Assembly (NCBI GenBank): GCA_948099385.1
Contig: CANUEZ040000020.1
Coordinates: forward strand, 8,340,501-8,404,500
Direction: 5' to 3'
Length of the DNA: 64,000 bases
DNA from: Fasciola hepatica
Taxonomy: Eukaryota > Platyhelminthes > Trematoda > Plagiorchiida > Fasciolidae
Below, piece after piece: positions 12,471 through 22,655 of this stretch. Within the stretch, counting starts at the first letter, position 1; each line of letters begins with the position of its first letter. The notes beneath the pieces are model-generated. The model made no database searches. It saw only the letters and a list, made by a program, of their open reading frames with translations, and was not told the origin of the DNA. The translations under genes were made by a program, and so were the position numbers.

Positions 12471-14482
12471 CCGAGAGTCACCCAATGGTCACCTGAGTGT
12501 CCTTGATCGTCACCTGACAGCCCCTTTTAAAACAAAAATGGGAAAACTGGGTGACGGTCAGGTGGCAGTCAGAGGAAGCTCGAGTGACAGTCACCAAAAA
12601 TAACTGGAACGGACCCTGGTATTCCCATTATTTTTTTAAATGCTGATTCCGACCAAGCGCACCTGAGTACATGTACCCTCAATAACTAACGTGCTATTAT
12701 TATGAGGCAGGATGGAATCTCACCACCGGCGTATTGTTTTTCTTGACCACAATTGCGCACACAAAATTTTGCGGAACTAATTCTTAGTGCATGCTGAATT
12801 TCGATCCCTTGAATGATTATTATACCTTGAAGAGCATGTTTATATACATAAATATACATATTCATTTGTGACGACGAATTATGCTGCTTGGACTGTGTAT
12901 TGAGATCCAACGGACATTTTCTGAAGCTCGCTGAGATAAACAGAGGTTCGCTTTGACAGCTAGCCAACCTTACCGTTGCTGGAGCCTATCGTTCGGCATC
13001 ACAGCTTCTAGAAAAAATCAGTGTTTTCTGATAGGACCAACATCAACCTGGTGAAGTTTTCGCACTAACGGGTCGGAAAATTTCTTTTGATTAATTTGCT
13101 TATAACATGGAACCTGAATCTTAGGACTGCTGAAGTTGCTGCGTAGCTGCGCAGCTGCCTACTTTTTCGCTACCTTTTCGAAAGTCACTCGCTCAAGCAC
13201 GAAGTCAAGACCGACGAGTAAGAGTCTTAAACCTCTTAATGCCCAATTCGTTGTTATCAGGAGCCATAAGAGAATAAATGTTTCGTCCGCCGTACTGCTC
13301 CACGACAGGCCTTGCTCTGTCGCCCCTGTACGTTCATTTTAAGAGGCTAGATACCCAGTATAACAGAACTTGAGTTGCTCGAAGTTCATATGCAGGTGTC
13401 GTCGATTGAAGATCTGCCTGCAAAGCTGGCACCCCGCGCACATATTCCTCAGCTGGCTGCACGTCCAGACACCCGAAGTCTAATGGCAGCTAACAACAAC
13501 ATAGATCCACTAGCTGTTGAGACATATATGCGTATAAAGAATTTAAAAATGCGGTTTTTAATATGCTCGGCAGTTCGTCTCCGTTATCTACTAGGGATGA
13601 TCCTCATTTCTTGGAACATGACACATCACTCCTGCCAGTGCATCAAGCTACTTGGGCGGATACAGAGCAAAGGTTGTCCTCCGCTTTCCAAGTTGGCTGA
13701 CGAAAATGGGACAACAGAATCTATGAGTAGACTTCCGGTTCCGGCGAGCGATTCCTACATTAAGACAACCGAAGCACGCTGACAGAATAACTCTACGGAG
13801 GTAAGATTCTGGATTATTACATGACGCCGAAAAGTCCGTTAGTATCCCAGGTCACCAAATCATCATTGTCAGAAATGCGGCCGCAAATTGGGGCGTAAGT
13901 TTCTCCACCAACTTCTCCCGGTACGTCCCACTCTAAATCGGTGTACTTGAATAAACCTACTGCAGCATCTCTGACGTAGTGGTCTAACAAGCGCTTCAAA
14001 ATATATTGAGCTACCCCTACATTCTCTCCAGGCCGCACCGTGGCGGTGCCCCCTATTCCCACGAATTCTCTCTCTCAGGGCTCACCTACCTGGCCAGAAA
14101 ACTGTTTAGCGATGGCTTTCAACAACTTCTTTTGTTCCTCAACAACAACTAGAGCAAACTTAGCAAAATATACAATATAGTCGTCCGAGAATTATGCCAG
14201 CAACAAGTTGGCCAATAAAAAACGATCAATTTGCTCACCAAAGGTCACCAAAATAACTGATACAAAACATGTTCCGTTAAGAGATGAACATTTTACCCGA
14301 GACAACAAATCTGTGTGCTCCTTACCTAAATCTTTCTCATGCTGCTCTCCGTTTATTCAACCGCCCGAACCTGTTTTTTCTGCAGTCGCGCAAAAGCACA
14401 AGTCACCAGCAGCACTTCTGCAAATACCTAGCAAAACACAAATCAACCCAAGATCTCAACCTTCCGCTCTGCCACTCCCGCA
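12471..14482. other. Unassigned sequence at the end of the duplicated block
   Basis: A cluster of GTCACC and GGTGAC motifs at 12470-12600 includes a weak inverted repeat. The rest is AT-rich, with a 135-codon plus frame at 13375-13782 and an 81-codon minus frame at 13817-14062, neither with a recognisable domain. Recurs at 41279-43290. Confidence 0.35.
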
Positions 14483-14488
14483 CTCCCG

Positions 14489-14833
14489 TATTTTGAACCC
14501 CTTCCCTTCTTCCTGTTGCCCCGTTATCCAACGGACTATCTTTCAGCTCACTGGGGACATTCAGATAACAAGATAGACACAAGATCCGGGAACACTTGGG
14601 CTCCAGCCTCATAACCGTGTGCCACCTGAAGACTTTCCAAGACATACCATTTGGGTGGAAAATAGCAGCGCTCTCGTTGGCAGACTCACGTTTACTGAGC
14701 GGGGCAGTTCAATCAAGGAAAACATTTGGACGCTCTTCTAACGCAGCACGCATTGGAATGACTTAGGCCATGGAAGCTGAATACTTTGTTAGAAACTCCA
14801 GATTCGGGATCCACCGGGGACGAAAGATTATCG
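14489..14833 (+). repeat. 345-bp segment shared with the inverted-repeat arms
   Basis: This segment is nearly identical to 50993-51337 (constant offset 36504) and, reversed, to 57605-57949. In the arms it interrupts BEL pol between RT and RNase H. Here it sits between the end of the duplicated block and the BEL gag leader. It ends with ATTATCG in both places. It has no terminal repeats, and it does not match the putative 3' LTR at 23400, so it is not that element's 5' LTR. Confidence 0.9.
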
Positions 14834-14982
14834 GCCAGACAATGGCCCAAGAAGCAGAAAAGAAGTGTATACAGAGAGAGCGCAAGCATGAGACTGGCGA
14901 CTACGACACTTCCGATAGATCGGGATGCAATAAGACAGGGAACCCCGCGCCGGTCGCCGACTACAAAACACCATAAATTGAT

Positions 14983-15741
14983 TTGCCAAGAGTGGAAGTA
15001 ACGGTTTTCGACGGGCGATCTGGACACTACTGCAAGTTTGTCAAGCAGTTCGAGACGTTTGTCGAAAATAAGGTAACCGACCCCGGGCAAAGGCTTCTCT
15101 ACCTGACTCACTACTGTCGAAGCCGAGCAAGAGAAGCTATCGACGGGTGCACCATGCTCGACCCGGAACAAATCTACACAAGAGCAAGGAAGATTCTAAG
15201 GAACTTGTTTGGCCAACCGTTCAAAGTAGCCCGTAACCTAGTAGAAGGCGTGATGGTAGAGGCAAAGAGAACCAAGGGCGACGTCTGCACAATGGCCGAC
15301 CTGGTGATTAACATGCAAAACTGCTCAATAGCCCTCGGCCATTTAGGTTACCGGGCTGACCTAGACGCCATGCACACTTTAGAAAACATAGTCCGTCACC
15401 TTTCTCCCGAACTACAGGGTCGGTGGGCGGAAGAAGCAGAACGGATAAGCCGAAGCGACAGGGAGGCTAACTGCGAAGACCTGACCGAATACTTGGACAG
15501 ACAAACGAAGATAGCTGACAGCAGGTTCGGCCGACTTATCCGGGACAGCAACCGGGCAAACAAGCCCAGTACTAGCCAGGCTGAAACCCCTGCATGGGAA
15601 CATCCGAAATACCAAACTTGGACCAATGCACACGCCATTTCACGAGAAGCCACTGGGCAACCAAATTGCAGATCATGTGGTGCTAGCCATGGACCTCCAG
15701 AATGCACCAAACTCGGCAACTCCATAATAACCGAACGGTGA
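14983..15741 (+). pseudogene. BEL/Pao gag
   Basis: Capsid-type gag region of a BEL/Pao element, about 250 codons. The start PRVEVTVFDGRSGHYCKFV and the segment RLLYLTHYCRSRAREAI are the usual 'F.GD...Y..F...F' and 'KL.YL..YC.G.A...I' blocks. DLTEYLDRQ near residue 165 is the 'F.DL..F...' block, and the region ends in CRSCGASHGPPEC, the start of a zinc-knuckle. The frame stops at a single TGA (15739-15741) and continues in the same frame into pol. An upstream piece of the leader (14786-15001) is open in another frame, suggesting a frameshift at the N-terminus. The first Met at 14983 is therefore probably not the native start. Confidence 0.85.
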
Positions 15742-15744
15742 GGA

Positions 15745-18700
15745 ATGGCTAGGATGGCAGGAACGTGTTTTATTTGTCTCACCACCACGCACTGGGCGGC
15801 AGCTTGTAGGGCAAGGAGCCGATGTGATTACGAGGGCTGCACGGGCAGACACCATGGATTGCTGCACCAGGCGAGAGTAACCTTGCCCGAGGAGAGTACC
15901 AAGCCCAGTGTTATTTGTTTAACGTCGCGGTCTTCCAGTAAACCGATACGTTCAGGCGTAGTTGCCGTGGGAGTAGTGGCCACAACTGGGGTGGTCAAAG
16001 CGTTGGCCTTCATAGACAGTGGCTCGGATACCACGCTAGTAAGGAAGGAGCTCTCAGAGAGATATGGGATCAGAGGGAATCAATCTTCATCAGCAGTGGG
16101 CACAGTGAGTGGCACCGAAGTCATCCAGTCGACCAAACTGCAGCTACAACTCGTTTCCTTGGTCAGCAAAGATAAAGCAGAAACTCTAGAAGCATTCGCC
16201 ATAAAGGATCTGCCGATGAGAGCATCTCGGTCAGTGCAATCGATTCTGACTCAGTGGCCACATCCCAACGAAGTTACGATCGAGGAGTGGCAGAATAACG
16301 AAATTGATCTGCTGGTCGGTTGTGGTGTACCTGAGGCGCATTGGGTCATGGGTCAAATAATAGGAAGCTGCAAAGCACCCTATGCAGTACGCACTATATT
16401 TGACCGGACTTTTTATGGCAATACAGATGGAAAATGCGGCAAACAAATCCAAATCAACTGCACTTCGGTGGAAACGGCGAACATTGAACAGGCACTCCAA
16501 CAGCTGTATAACGCAGAATTTGCCGACCTGGCCATTGATAGAGACGCTCCATCACGAGAAGATAGGTCGGCTCTGAAAATGGTAGCCGAGAACGCTAAGT
16601 ATATAATGAATCGTTTCCAGGTTCCTGTCCCGTGGAGACCTAACATGAAACCTATGCCAAACAGCCGAGAAATGACTCTGAAAAGATTATGCTTCCTCAA
16701 AACCAGGCTGATTCGGGAACCTCAATTGAGGATAGAATACACGCGGGCCATGCATGATAACATCGACTTGGGTTATATGGAAATAGTGGTTACTGCGGTT
16801 ATCAGCGCAAATTTTAAGTGGTACCTACCCCATCACCTGGTCGTGAACCCAAAGAAACCGGGGAAGGTCAGATTGGTTTTCGATTGTGCTGCGAAATGTC
16901 AGGTTGTGTCGCTCAAAAACCATATACTACAGGGCCCAGACTGGACAACTCCACTAAACGAACTTTTATTGTTTTTGGCTGGAAAATTGGCCGCCTCTGC
17001 GGATATACGTGAAATGTTTCTAAAAGTGAAGATGCCCGTTGATGATAAGGACGCCTTTCCTTTCCTCTAGTGGCCTGGAAACGACGCAAATCGCTCACCA
17101 GACAAGTACAGGCTGACCGTTCATCCCTTCGGGACGGTATCATCCCCCTTCTGTGCTAATTTTGCCCTCCGAGAAACCCTCAAGCTTTTCGGCGGCACCA
17201 GCAGTTTGCTAGGAAGAGCAATGGACCACTTCTACATGGAGAATTGTCTGTGCTCCTTTGACGACGCAAACGCTGCTATTCTCCATATGACCGAACTGAT
17301 CGCCACTCCACAGGCCGGGGGATTCAACCTCACTAAATGGACCTCCAACAGCCAGGAGGTGCTCAATGTTATCCCGAAGTCTGAGAAAATGGAGTGTACG
17401 AGAGTGCTTTTAATATCCTCTTCACCAACGGAGGGCAGGCTTGGCCTTCAGTGGAAACGCAGAGGTGACGAATTCATTTTCACTTTGAACCTACCCAAAC
17501 GACCAGTCACACGGAGGGGAATCCTATCGTCAGTCTCAAGCCTCTATGACCCCCTAGGTTTCGTTTCGCCGTGGTTGTTACCGGGAAAGTGCTAGCTGCA
17601 ACCGCTATGCCAAGGAGGGACAGGTTGGGACGAACCTCTCCAGGATGACGACGATAAGCGATGGCGCGAATGGCCGCACTGCCTGGAGCAACTTGGTGGG
17701 ATCAAGAAACAAAGATGCTTAACAGGAATCGAGTGCACAAATGACGCCCAACTCCACTTATTTTCCGGTGCATCAGAAAAAGGCTACGGGATAGTTGTTT
17801 ACCTCTGCTGGGTGGACAAAAATGGTGGGCGGCACAGCCAGATACTATTCGCAAAGGCGAGAGTGGCTCCGCTGAAAACGGTGTCGATTCCAAGGCTGGA
17901 ACTGACGGCGTAAGTACTGGCCGTGAAAGCCGCAACACTGATTAGGAGATGCTTCGATCGGATAAACTGGGAACCAAACTTTTGGACTGACTCAGCCGCG
18001 ATACTACATTACATAAAAGACATTACCACTCGTTTTAACAATTTCATGGCCAACAGATTCACTATAATCCACGAGTCGACTAAAACCGATCAATGGCACT
18101 ACGTATAATCCGCCAGTAACCAGGCCAACTTCTGCTCAAGAGACCTGAAAACACTAGAGAGGCTGCGGATGTGGACAACGGGACCGGGTTTCCCAACTGC
18201 AGCTAAAGAGATGTGGCCAACGCTATTAATACCTAAGGCTGATGATGGCGATATCGAGACTAAAAGACTGATACTGGATACAAACTTCACGGGAAGCGTA
18301 AGCCTAATAGAAAAACTGTGCCAATTTCCCAACTGGACAAAAATGTTAAGAGCCGTGGTCTGGTGGACACAATACAAAATACTCTTATTGATTATGAAAG
18401 GCGCAAGACCACAAAACACATTGAATGTGGGGGCGATACCACCGGGCGAGCTGAATCAAGCCAAACTCGACATTCTACGCCTACTACAACTAGACGCTTT
18501 CCCGTTCGAGGCCCGCGAGCTAGCCGGGATATATGATAACACCGAAGAAAGCAGGCTGTTGCACAGCAGTATCCGAAACCTAAACCCCATGCGAACCAAC
18601 GGACTACTGAGAGTTGGAGGGCAGCTGACGAATTCAAATCTAGAGTACGAAACAAAACACTCCATAATAATCCCTGGTGACCACTACATAACGGGATGCC

Positions 18701-19447
18701 TGATAGACCATATACATCGAGGAGAGGGACACGCAGGTTTGAATCACTTACTGAACACTATACGTCGGCGATTTTGGGCGGCAAAGGGATCAGCGACGGC
18801 CAAGCGAGTCATAGGCAACTACATCACTTGTCGTCGCCGGAGAGCGGTAGCAGGCCAACAAATGATTTCCCCCCCCCTTCCAGCCGTAGGTATTCAACCG
18901 GGATGGTGCCCGCTCGTGGAAAATGGCATCGACTGCTTTGGCCCGTTATTTGTACAACAGCAAAGAAGCACCCAACAGAGGTATGGATGCCCGATAACAT
19001 GTTTACAATCCAGAGCAGTCCATCTTGAAGTAGTGCATAATATGACCACTGATTCATTTCTAATGGCCTTTCAAAGGTTCATCGTGAGGCGGAGCGTCCC
19101 CAAGAATGTATACTCAGACAGTGGCTCGAACTTCTTCGGGGCTAACAAGGAGTTAGAGAAATGGTGGAACCGCCTGGACCACGCCAAAATACGAAAGAAG
19201 ACTGTAGCAAAGAGGTTAGAATGGCTATTCAATCTACCTTATGCCAGTCATCGTGGTGGCGTTTGGGAAAGGCTGATACGATCGAATAGGAAAATACCCA
19301 CGGCCCTGACCTCGCAACAAACCCTCGAAGATGAGAAGCTGACTACTTCACTAACAGAAGTAGAACGCATATTGAACAACAGACCCCTGGTGCCGATCGT
19401 CCCGGACCTGGAAGGCGAACCGGCACTCACCCTTGACGACCTGTTAA
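15745..19447 (+). pseudogene. BEL/Pao pol (protease, RT, RNase H, integrase), interrupted
   Basis: Pol polyprotein in the same frame as gag. Order: second half of the zinc-knuckle (CFICLTTTHWAAAC, C..GC.GRHHGLLH), aspartic protease with FIDSGSDTTL at about 16009, and the BEL-specific LLVGCGVPEAHWV. RT follows, with YLPHHLVVNPKKPG at 16825 and SADIREMF. RNase H comes after SSLYDPLGF (17535). Integrase has HRGEGHAGL, VENGIDCFGP (D), YSDSGSNFFG (D) and GGVWERLI (E). In-frame stops fall at 17068, 17593, 17911 and 18106, with no frameshift. Altered key residues: the RT motif reads YMEN instead of YVDD, the RNase H Asp in the DASE motif is Gly, and one Cys of the integrase zinc finger is Tyr. The reading stops where Penelope inserted. 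Confidence 0.9.
19438..19447 (+). repeat. Target-site duplication, left (GACCTGTTAA)
   Basis: GACCTGTTAA occurs here and again at 22236-22245, exactly flanking the Penelope-like element. Reading the right copy restores the BEL pol frame (Asp-Leu-Leu, then Ile-Leu-Arg). Confidence 0.9.
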
Positions 19448-19460
19448 AATCATATAAAAG

Positions 19461-19560
19461 ATGGTTGTGCTGAAATGGTCAAAGGTCATTCGGATTGGGC
19501 GTGGTTTGTGGGGGAGACGCCTTGAGGTTAGATCGACGTGTCCATCTGCACGACCAGGTC
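19461..19560 (+). repeat. Penelope left inverted pseudo-LTR arm
   Basis: Reverse complement of 22041-22140 (the coordinate sum stays at 41601). It begins ATGGTTGTGCTGAAATGG. Its first bases accidentally extend the upstream BEL pol frame by a few codons to a stop at 19471-19473. Confidence 0.92.
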
Positions 19561-19571
19561 TATGAGAACGC

Positions 19572-19600
19572 GTTCTGATGTCACAATGTGCATATTCCGG
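19572..19600 (+). repeat. Penelope 29-bp direct terminal repeat, internal copy
   Basis: Identical to 22207-22235, the very end of the element (GTTCTGATGTCACAATGTGC and on to ATATTCCGG). Same orientation as the right terminus. Confidence 0.92.
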
Positions 19601-19819
19601 AATCTAAAGCATAACAAGGAGCCATGCGTGGTGAAGGATCTGAATAAGTTCCTCGGTTTCTCCGCGCGCCTTGCCGAGGCAAATGTATTCATCCGGTTCA
19701 TCGACATTTGTGTAGAAAGTAGTGTGTTCCCAGAACAACATTAGAAAGTTTTACGTCGTAACCGAATTTATCTCAACTTTAAAACGCTTCATAGGCATGC
19801 ACTGAACCAACGCAACACA

Positions 19820-20689
19820 ATGTGTTCCAAACTACCAGAATATGAAAGAAATCTATTTCAGCGGCAAGCTACCATGGATAACTTACCTCAAGGGGAACGC
19901 GAAGAATTCTCGGATTATGTGCGCTCAGTAAAAGACACCAGGTTCAAAAAAGATTGGAGAAGCTTAACGGCAGCTAAACCACAGTAAAATTTTCCCGCAC
20001 AACGTGAACGTTATGTGCACAGTTTATCGAACTTGGAAGTGAGTCCCATCCCCACCGAAGCGTTATCGCTTGGTGTGAGTTTTTGTTGTCCACGTCGTAA
20101 AATAGGTCAGTTAGAAACAGAAGTTCAGTTCGAAAACCTTTTATCAAAAACTCGCAATCTAGTACCCAGATCGTCAGAAGAACTCGAACGATTTAAAGCC
20201 ACACTTGTTGACTGCTGCTATCAGTATCGCAAGTATACCCCGCGCAACCAAGAGCCGATAACTCAAGGGCATTTAGAAGAACTAAAGGATATGCAACGAC
20301 AAAACGACATCATAATAAGCAGACCCGACAAGGGCTCCGGGGTGGCGATTAGGAACAGAATCGACTATATCAGAAAAATGTCTCATCTACTCTCGGACAA
20401 AACAAAATTCACGCAGTCGCCAGGAGAACGAGAAAAAACGACCTATGCTGAGAAACAGATTATAAGAGTACTGAAGTCTGTGAAAGATCGAGGCTATTTA
20501 GACCAAATCACCTTCGAAACAATCAAACCATGCGGGTCCACCATTCCACTGTTATATAGGCTACCCAAGACTCGTAGAACAAGCACACCTTTAAGACCAT
20601 TTCTCTCTATGATTAACTCGCCTTACCATGAAACAGCCAAATGGCTGGCAGCTAAACTGGAACCCATATGCAGGAGTCTCGCCAAGTAG
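19820..20689 (+). pseudogene. Penelope-like ORF, N-terminal part
   Basis: Frame 2 is open from an ATG at 19820 apart from one TAA at 19985-19987. After the stop it reads NLEVSPIPTEALSLGVSF, the conserved block before the RT in Penelope elements. It continues with IIISRPDKGSGVAI, the Penelope version of 'VVLQADKGNATVI', and with IPLLYRLPKTRR and PLRPFLSMINSPYHETAKWL, equivalent to the 'G.PKIHK' and 'RPIVS...S..Y..AK.L' blocks of RT fingers. The frame ends at a TAG at 20687, shortly before the palm resumes in frame 3, so a frameshift separates the two parts. Confidence 0.88.
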
Positions 20690-20750
20690 TCTCAAAGATT
20701 CATTTGAATTTGTTTAGGCCATCAAACCCCGAAACACAAGAAATGTTCAA

Positions 20751-21317
20751 ATGTTTTCTCTGGATGTGACCTCGCTTTTCACCAACGTACCCATCTTAGA
20801 GAGTATTGATTTCGTTTGTGACCACACTGAAACCAATCAAGTGTCGGTAAACATACCACGGAAGGACCTGAAAGAACTCCTTCTCAGGTGTACTTTTGAC
20901 GTCCAATTTCCATTTAACGAAAAGCTCTATCGTCAATGTGACGGTGTAGCCACGGGATCATTATTAGGCCCAGTCTTAGCGGACATATTCATGGCGAAAC
21001 TAGAGAGCGCGACATTGAAACGGGAGATCCAAGAAATGAACTTATATCGGCGGTATATGGATGATATTTTCTGCCCTAGAACTGAGGGAACCGATGTAGA
21101 AAAGACGAAACAGACGTTCAACTATGCTCATAAAACCATTCAAATCACGGTGGAGACGGAAAAGGACGACACACTGGCCTTTCTGGATGCCTCCATACAC
21201 AGGAACACCAATGGGACAGTCGAAAGAGGGATACATAGAAAGCAAACGTGGGCTGAACAGTACACCAACTTACTCAGTTTTGTACCTATACGATATAAAA
21301 GAAACCTAGTCCAATGA
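20751..21317 (+). pseudogene. Penelope-like reverse transcriptase palm
   Basis: Frame 3, 188 codons. FSLDVTSLFTNVP near the start carries the first catalytic Asp. CDGVATGSLLGPVLADIFM is the 'QIDGVAMGSPLGP..A..FM' block, YRRYMDDIF carries the intact catalytic Asp pair, and LAFLDASIHRN is the downstream 'FLD..I.R' block. The ATG at 20751 is internal; RT sequence is continuous with the frame-2 part after a frame change around 20700. It ends in a TGA at 21315 with more Penelope-like sequence beyond it in shifted frames. Confidence 0.9.
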
Positions 21318-21448
21318 TTAGCCTCGCGAGTAGGAAATTTATGCTCATAGGAGACCAAAGAAGAAGAACTGCATTTAGTTAAAAACGCTCTCAGGGAAAA
21401 CGTTTACCCTGAGCGGTTTATAGAACAAAATCTGGGGTATAGACCCAA

Positions 21449-21994
21449 ATGTGCTCCAAGTTATGGCGTTCCCAAGAAGAAGCTGTTTATCCGTATGCCA
21501 TTCAAAGGACACGCCCTATCGGACCTTATCAACTGACGTTTAACACTTGCGGTGAGTGGGATATTCAACTCAGCCTGCGTTGCCTGTGTATTCGCAAGCT
21601 CCCCATTATCCGAAATTCTAATAAAGATGTGTTGCCAATGCTGGCCAACTCAATGGTAATCTATTTGTTCAGGTGCAAATGTAATGCAACCTACACTGGC
21701 CGAACGGCAAGGCAACTATCCCAAAGAATTAGGGAATACTGTCCACGATGGCTACAACATGGAGGAACACGAACCATAGGGAGTGCGATCCTCGGATATC
21801 TGGTAGACTCAGGTCATCAAATAAGCACAGGTTCAGCATTTAAAATCATCTATCGAGTGCCCCCAATCCCCACAAGCACATCCGCTTACACACACTGGCC
21901 ACCGCGGAGGCGATTAACATCCGTCTTTTCGCGCCTGCCCTGTGTACACAGAAGAAGTTCGTCCAAGCCCTCTAATTACCCTGGCCGCAAGTGA
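21449..21994 (+). pseudogene. Penelope-like GIY-YIG endonuclease region
   Basis: Frame 2, with NSMVIYLFRCKCNATYTGR near residue 68 and RQLSQRI just after. The pattern IY...C.C...Y.G.T.R.L..RI matches the GIY-YIG nuclease domain at the C-terminus of Penelope-like elements. This domain nicks the target DNA for priming. The stretch before the motif seems to be in another frame (MPFKGHALSDLI at about 21495-21530 in phase 1), so the ORF as drawn is chimeric. The His expected after the nuclease helix is replaced by Tyr-Cys. Confidence 0.82.
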
Positions 21995-22040
21995 ACTACC
22001 CCCACCCCAGTCACTCAACGCCGAACAATGTGACCATCAC

Positions 22041-22140
22041 GACCTAGTCGTGCAGATGGACACGCCGATCTAACCTCAACGCGTCTCTCCCACAAACCAC
22101 GTCCAATCCGAATGACCCTTGACCATTTCAGCACAACCAT
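22041..22140 (+). repeat. Penelope right inverted pseudo-LTR arm
   Basis: Partner of 19461-19560. It ends in CATTTCAGCACAACCAT. The remaining 95 bases to the element end (22141-22235) include the 29-bp terminus that is repeated directly at 19572. Confidence 0.92.
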
Positions 22141-22235
22141 CCCTTATGTTATTTGTAAAGACCGGAGAATGAATCATTGAAAACAATTGTTTATCTCTGG
22201 AAACGTGTTCTGATGTCACAATGTGCATATTCCGG

Positions 22236-22655
22236 GACCTGTTAATACTTCGGTCAAAATCAGGAGCAACCATACCGAAAACCCTGCGTGGAACGTACAT
22301 CGTTGGGTGGAAACAAGTGAACCACCTGACACAGGCTTTCTGGAAATGATGGACGAGGGAGTACTTACCGATACTGTAGCTTCGGCAAAAGTGGACCTCC
22401 AAACAGAGGTCGTTCAGACGTGGCGATGTGGTCATCCTCGTGGAGAGCCACGTAAGTAAAGACGATTAGCCAGTTGGAGTGATCAAGGACTGCCGTACAG
22501 AAATCGATGGCCTCATGCGCACGGTGGTGGTGAGAACGGGCAAAGGAGACCTGTTGAGAGATATACATGAAACATGTCTACTTGAAGGTGATAGTGACGC
22601 CGGCGAAGCCGATGCCACAGACCAAGCTATATCCATGTCCGCTGACACCAGATGA
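22236..22655 (+). pseudogene. BEL/Pao pol C-terminal end, after the nested insertion
   Basis: Pol resumes at the right target duplication and reads LLILRSKSGATIPKTLRG, WKQVNHLTQAFWK, REYLPIL and GDVVILVESHVSKDD, then VGVIKDCRTEIDGLMRTVVV and CLLEGD. This is the diagnostic BEL/Pao integrase C-terminus ('W.Q...L...FW.RW..EYLP.L', 'GD.V.......RW..G.V........G..R.V.V'). In-frame stops fall at 22347, 22377 and 22467, and the probable natural end is the TGA at 22653-22655. It is in register with the upstream pol once the Penelope element and one duplication copy are discounted. Confidence 0.92.

Larger units (their letters stand above)
1..14482 (+). repeat. Large segmental duplication, copy 1
   Basis: This block recurs at 28809-43290 in the same orientation. 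The offset is 28808 at both ends and at every reading frame compared between them, so no net indel has accumulated. Differences are scattered substitutions, a few per kilobase by eye. Similarity stops at 14483, where this copy reads CACTCCCG twice and then enters the 345-bp segment at 14489; the other copy continues into CATACTAATTTC. The left edge is not visible because the window starts inside the block. The content is decayed gypsy, LINE and Penelope sequence. Confidence 0.97.
19448..22235 (+). mobile_element. Complete Penelope-like element (2,788 bp)
   Basis: Retroelement with a Penelope-type RT and a C-terminal GIY-YIG endonuclease. It is inserted in BEL pol and bounded by 10-bp target duplications. 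The left end holds a 100-bp inverted copy (19461-19560) of 22041-22140 with few mismatches and no indels. This is followed by a 29-bp direct copy (19572-19600) of the element's last 29 bases (22207-22235). Such inverted plus direct pseudo-LTR pieces are a known hallmark of Penelope elements. The coding region is in three pieces across two frames, so this copy is probably inactive although its RT motif YMDD is intact. Confidence 0.92.

Noticed and set aside
14489..14833. 5' LTR of the BEL element starting at 14983
   Set aside because: It does not match the putative 3' LTR at 23400 and occurs inside pol in the inverted arms.
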